Shown: positions 60,978 to 64,000 of the stretch, one piece after another | How positions within the stretch are numbered: the stretch's first letter is position 1 | Layout: each line of letters starts with the position of its first letter | Source: Granulicella paludicola | GTDB lineage: Bacteria; Acidobacteriota; Terriglobia; Terriglobales; Acidobacteriaceae | Assembly (NCBI RefSeq): GCF_025685545.1 | Contig: NZ_JAGSYC010000023.1 | Coordinates: 310,001-374,000, forward strand | DNA length: 64,000 nucleotides | Direction of reading: 5' to 3' | Program-made: the position numbers and the translations under genes | Notes under the pieces: generated by a model | The model's input: the letters and a program-made list of their open reading frames with translations, nothing else | Databases searched by the model: none | Told to the model about the DNA's origin: nothing

Positions 60978-61002
60978 GGGAGCAGCCTCATTGGCTGCTC
61001 CC
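60978..61002 (+). terminator. Terminator after the lactonase gene
   Basis: GGGAGCAGCC-TCATT-GGCTGCTCCC, followed by CTTGTTTTGC. It also lies 23 bp past the stop of the convergent alcohol dehydrogenase. Confidence 0.85.
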
Positions 61003-61024
61003 CTTGTTTTGCGATGCGTTTTAC

Positions 61025-62068
61025 CTATCCCCTTAGCGTCTTACCATCCAGCACGAACCGATACTTCACGTCGGACTTCAGCACACGTTCATAGGCCTCC
61101 GGCAGCCGCGCGTAGCTGATCAGCTCGATATCGGAAACGATGTTCTTTTCCGCGCAGTAGTCGAGCATCTGCTGCGTCTCCTCCATGCCGCCGATCATCG
61201 ATCCTGCAAAGGAGCGCCGATTCGTAATGATCCCAAACGGCGATACCGTGAACGGCGTCTCCGGCAGGCCAACCAGGCAGAGCGTTCCATCCAGGCGCAG
61301 CAGATTCAGGTAGGCATTCAGATCATGCGGAGCCGAAACGCAGTCCAGGATGAAGTCGAAGCTACCCGTATGCTTGGCCATGTGCGCGGGGTCCTTGCTC
61401 AGCACGACTTCGTTTGCTCCCAGCTTCAGCGCATCGTTCTGCTTATCTGCAGAAGTCGTAAAGAGCACCGTGTAGGCTCCAAACGACGAAGCAAACTTCA
61501 GCCCCATGTGCCCAAGTCCGCCCAGACCAACGATGCCCACCTTCATGTTCGGGCCAATCTTCCAGTGCTTCAGCGGCGAGTACGTCGTGATGCCCGCACA
61601 TAGAAGCGGTGCTACAGCCGCCAGGTTCAGCTTAGGCGAGATGCTGTGCACGTAATGCTCCGGAGCAACGATGTTGTCTGCATAACCACCCTGCATCAGC
61701 TCACCGTCATAATCCTTCGCGTTGTATGTGCCGACCATGCCCTTGGTGCAGTAAGGCTCTGCACCAGCTTTACAGTTGTCGCATTGCATACAGGTCTGCA
61801 CGGTCACGCCCACACCAGCCAGATCGCCGACCTTGAACTTCTCTACCTCTTTGCCTATCGCCGTAACCCGCCCGACGATCTCATGTCCCGGCACCATCGG
61901 GTAGATAGAACCGCCCCACTCATCACGCGCTTGGTGAATGTCCGAGTGACAAATGCCGCAGTAATCGATGGCCACCACCACATCCTTCGGCCCCGGCTCG
62001 CGGCGTTCAAAATGAAACGGTGTAAGTGGCGAGGTCTTGTCTTGTGCTGCGTATCCAAACGACTTCAT
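61025..62068 (-). CDS. Zinc-dependent NADP alcohol/aldehyde dehydrogenase (YahK/CAD type)
   Basis: 347 residues from an ATG with GGAG 8 nt upstream. Catalytic zinc ligands Cys37 (YCGICHSDIHQ), His62-Glu63 (VPGHEIVGRV). Structural zinc cysteines CMQCDNCKAGAEPYC. Cofactor fold GLGGLGHMGLKFA, with a following FTTSADKQNDAL whose Ser fits NADP. The family reduces a wide range of aldehydes. It is the last gene after apt, with a terminator between, so it probably has its own promoter. Confidence 0.92.
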   Translation of the reverse strand: MKSFGYAAQDKTSPLTPFHFERREPGPKDVVVAIDYCGICHSDIHQARDEWGGSIYPMVPGHEIVGRVTAIGKEVEKFKVGDLAGVGVTVQTCMQCDNCKAGAEPYCTKGMVGTYNAKDYDGELMQGGYADNIVAPEHYVHSISPKLNLAAVAPLLCAGITTYSPLKHWKIGPNMKVGIVGLGGLGHMGLKFASSFGAYTVLFTTSADKQNDALKLGANEVVLSKDPAHMAKHTGSFDFILDCVSAPHDLNAYLNLLRLDGTLCLVGLPETPFTVSPFGIITNRRSFAGSMIGGMEETQQMLDYCAEKNIVSDIELISYARLPEAYERVLKSDVKYRFVLDGKTLRG

Positions 62069-62122
62069 GGGAGGTTCTCCTGACGGTTGAGATGCTAGTT
62101 AGTCGACACGCAGAAAGACTAA

Positions 62123-62147
62123 CCCCGGCTGCTAGTTGCAACCGGGG
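62123..62147 (-). terminator. Terminator after apt
   Basis: CCCCGG and CCGGGG with TGC/GCA pairing inside. On minus it is followed by TTAGTCTTTC, 7 bp past the apt stop and before the alcohol dehydrogenase start. Confidence 0.7.
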
Positions 62148-62153
62148 CCGTTC

Positions 62154-62696
62154 TTATTCGTCGTAATGAATCAGGCTAAACACATCAATCTCCGGAAACT
62201 TCTCGCGACCCTTCAAAAAGTCCAGCTCCACCGCCACAGTCACGCCGACAATCTCGCCGCCAAGTTCCTTCACCAGGTTGCTGGTAGCCAACATCGTGCC
62301 ACCCGTCGCCAGCAGGTCATCGACGATGATCACGCGCTGTCCCGGCTTCACGGCGTCCTTGTGGATCTGCAGCGAGTCCGATCCGTACTCGAGGTCATAC
62401 TTCACGGTCAGCGTCTCCGCGGGCAACTTTCCTGGCTTGCGCACTGGCACGAAGCCCGCGTTCAAGCGATATGACAATGCTGGCCCGAAGATGAAGCCGC
62501 GCGCCTCGATACCCAGCACCAGGTCGACCTTCTTGTCGATGTAATACTGTGCGAACGCATCGATCAGCTCCGCAAAGCCGGTCTTGTCTTTCAACACGGT
62601 CGTGATGTCGTAGAACAAAATCCCCGGCTTTGGAAAGTCGGGCACAGAGCGAATAAGGTCCTTAAGATGATCGCAGTTCGGAACAGATTGAGACAT
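62154..62696 (-). CDS. apt: Adenine phosphoribosyltransferase
   Basis: 180 residues, usual length. The PRPP-binding motif [13 protein letters not shown] is complete. Other family parts: [19 protein letters not shown] at the start, [19 protein letters not shown], and [10 protein letters not shown]. It turns adenine and PRPP into AMP, salvaging adenine in the cytoplasm. It follows the acylphosphatase gene by 57 bp on the same strand and may share its transcript. Confidence 0.95.
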   Translation of the reverse strand: MSQSVPNCDHLKDLIRSVPDFPKPGILFYDITTVLKDKTGFAELIDAFAQYYIDKKVDLVLGIEARGFIFGPALSYRLNAGFVPVRKPGKLPAETLTVKYDLEYGSDSLQIHKDAVKPGQRVIIVDDLLATGGTMLATSNLVKELGGEIVGVTVAVELDFLKGREKFPEIDVFSLIHYDE

Positions 62697-62753
62697 GGCT
62701 TGCTTTCAAACTCCTTGAATATAGAGAAACGTTGAATAGTGTTTTGCGGAGTG

Positions 62754-63035
62754 CTACCAGGCACCCTCGATCTTGAACTCGCCAAGCGACGAGGCCTCTA
62801 CCTCATCCAGCTCGTGCTCAATCACCTTATCGACGCGGCTGCCGCGCGAACCCTTATGTAACTCCGCACGCAGCTCCGTTAGCGACTCATGATTGCCAGC
62901 CGCCACTACTTCGACTTCGCCGCCGTCGGTATTACGCACCCAGCCACGCAGGCCAAGCTCCGCCGCCTCGCGATGAACGAACCATCGAAAGCCTACGCCC
63001 TGCACACGACCGCGAATAAGAAAATGGAGAACCAT
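62754..63035 (-). CDS. acyP: Acylphosphatase
   Basis: 93 residues from ATG 63035. GRVQGVGFRWFVHREA holds the catalytic Arg17, and GWVRNTDGGEVEVVA the catalytic Asn35. The family hydrolyses the carboxyl-phosphate bond of acylphosphates. The frame stays open upstream to 63287, but the canonical fold begins at this ATG. The 275 bp up to the next gene hold nothing I can name. Confidence 0.92.
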   Translation of the reverse strand: MVLHFLIRGRVQGVGFRWFVHREAAELGLRGWVRNTDGGEVEVVAAGNHESLTELRAELHKGSRGSRVDKVIEHELDEVEASSLGEFKIEGAW

Positions 63036-63310
63036 CGCCGAATCTCTAGTCTCGCAGACCCCTCTACCTCTTGCAACACGCTTCCTCCCACTTGTCGGGG
63101 TCAAATCGAAATCGACCCCGAATACAACCTCATCTGGTTGCCCTGCGTCCATTATTAGATAGTAAAGCTGCCCAAAACAGGGCAAGCTGCTAACCGACTC
63201 CATCGACCAGAGCGAAGCCAGAAAGTGCGAACACAGCGAGTACACACGCTGACGCAGGCCTGCGCCTCTGTGTCCAAACTGATCCAACTTCCCGGAGACC
63301 TCAAGGAATT

Positions 63311-64000
63311 ATGATTCGCAGCGTTCGCACCACCCTTTTAACTGCATCGTTTGGCGCTCTCGTACTAGCTGGCACCGCTCTCTGCTCCGCCCAGGCAACA
63401 CCCACTATGTATGCCAACTCATCCAAGTACCACATTAACGATCTCGATGTGGGTGTAGCAGCGACCGGCCAATATACCAATTCCATCACCAGCCAAAACT
63501 ACGGCTCTGCCGGTCAGACGCTGCCTCACCAGGCCACTACTGATTCTCCTGGCGTACTCGTCACGGTCCGCGATCAGCCCTTCTCGTGGGCGGGTATCGA
63601 GTTGAACTACCAGTACACCAAGTTCTCAGAACGCTACTTTGTCCGTGCCGCCAATGCTCCTATCAACGCGGGCGCCAACACCCCAGTCTTTGTGCCCACC
63701 AGCGTTCATGAAGCGACTGCCGCTTATCTGTACCACGCAAAGATGAAGCGAGTGAAGCCGTATGCAGGCATCGGCGGCGGAGCTCTCTACTTCACTCCCA
63801 CTACCGCACGACCGAATCAGTGGCGCGCTACGGGCCTTGCTGAGGTCGGCTTGGATCTACAGACCAGTTCTAAACTCGGCTTTCGCTTTGGCGGACGCGG
63901 CCTCTTCTACCGCGCTCCCAACTTTACTGACACCTCTCTCGCCTCGTCCCGCTGGGTTTCAAGCACCGAGCCTTACGCTGGTGTGTACATCAAGTTCTAA
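63311..64000 (+). CDS. Outer-membrane beta-barrel protein
   Basis: 229 residues; the stop codon is the last three bases of the window, so the gene is complete. Signal peptide TLLTASFGALVLAGTALCSAQ. Then about eight strands with aromatic girdles: DLDVGVAATGQYTNS, FSWAGIELNYQYTKF, ATAAYLYHAKMK, KPYAGIGGGALYF, GLAEVGLDLQTSSKLGFRF and EPYAGVYIKF, ending in Phe. This is an OmpW/OmpA-like small barrel. The terminal Phe is the usual BAM signal. Function unknown. Confidence 0.8.
   Translation: MIRSVRTTLLTASFGALVLAGTALCSAQATPTMYANSSKYHINDLDVGVAATGQYTNSITSQNYGSAGQTLPHQATTDSPGVLVTVRDQPFSWAGIELNYQYTKFSERYFVRAANAPINAGANTPVFVPTSVHEATAAYLYHAKMKRVKPYAGIGGGALYFTPTTARPNQWRATGLAEVGLDLQTSSKLGFRFGGRGLFYRAPNFTDTSLASSRWVSSTEPYAGVYIKF

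Noticed and set aside
63036..63287. N-terminal extension of acylphosphatase
   Set aside because: The 84 extra residues match nothing, and the small enzyme is normally about 90 residues long, starting just before the GRVQGVGFR loop.
1..64000. tRNA, rRNA, CRISPR arrays, insertion sequences, phage genes
   Set aside because: I looked for T-loop words such as GGTTCGAATCC, repeat-spacer patterns, transposase motifs and terminal inverted repeats with target duplications, and saw none that hold. A low-scoring tRNA could be missed by eye.

Overview
The window looks like chromosomal DNA of an acidobacterium of the class Terriglobia (Terriglobus / Granulicella / Edaphobacter type). Reasons: high GC with strong GC-ending codon bias; TonB-dependent receptors that begin with a carboxypeptidase-regulatory-like domain; a TIGR03435-family protein; a bacillithiol-type YpdA reductase; and short interspersed elements of the 'TCATTCTGAGCGAAG' and 'TCATTCCCGCAGGGAAT' type. 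This placement rests on gene content and remembered family distributions, not on a search. I see no rRNA, tRNA, CRISPR array, insertion sequence or phage gene.

Layout. 1-9.9 kb (minus): the 5' end of a ribulokinase gene, then a four-gene RND efflux operon (adaptor, two different RND pumps, outer-membrane channel) of MdtABC / MuxABC-OpmB type. 10.2-14.0 kb (minus): nadA-nadB-nadC with ATGA overlaps, the aspartate route to nicotinate mononucleotide. 14.2-18.4 kb: a small His/Cys membrane protein, a TonB-dependent receptor and a small outer-membrane protein, convergent with a Fur-family regulator. 18.6-21.4 kb: larE-larC-larB, the pathway to the nickel-pincer nucleotide cofactor, divergent from the Fur-family gene. 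21.6-23.3 kb: a HemD-GAF-ANTAR fusion protein. 23.4-29.5 kb: a second large TonB-dependent receptor and a two-gene ABC exporter. 29.5-32.8 kb: pgeF, a structured AT-richer gap with an orphan minus-strand terminator, and a fused aroD-aroE with a histone-H1-like tail. 32.8-41.7 kb: an M3 oligopeptidase, a VKOR-led three-gene operon, a threonine-dehydratase-like enzyme, an SH3/tetratricopeptide-like exported protein, a TIGR03435 protein and an amidohydrolase. 41.9-49.4 kb: uppP, an atypical small membrane protein, DoxX, ftsK, an alpha/beta hydrolase, a TPR protein and ypdA. 49.5-64 kb: a membrane protein, a DrrAB-like ABC exporter, class I fumarase, an OmpA-family protein, an SDR, several beta-barrel proteins, an exported lactonase, a zinc alcohol dehydrogenase, apt, acylphosphatase and a final outer-membrane protein.

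How the parts may fit together. The most coherent block is 10-21 kb. NadABC makes the nicotinate nucleotide pool. LarB uses nicotinic acid adenine dinucleotide. LarE and LarC add sulfur and nickel. The adjacent TonB receptor set and Fur-family regulator could supply and sense the metal. No lactate racemase (larA) is present, so the enzyme that uses the cofactor here is unknown. The HemD-GAF-ANTAR protein just downstream joins a tetrapyrrole-enzyme fold to a sensor and an RNA-binding antiterminator domain, and is the most unusual single protein in the window. Several genes carry a TANNNT hexamer 6-9 nt before the start codon and no Shine-Dalgarno sequence, which suggests leaderless transcripts.
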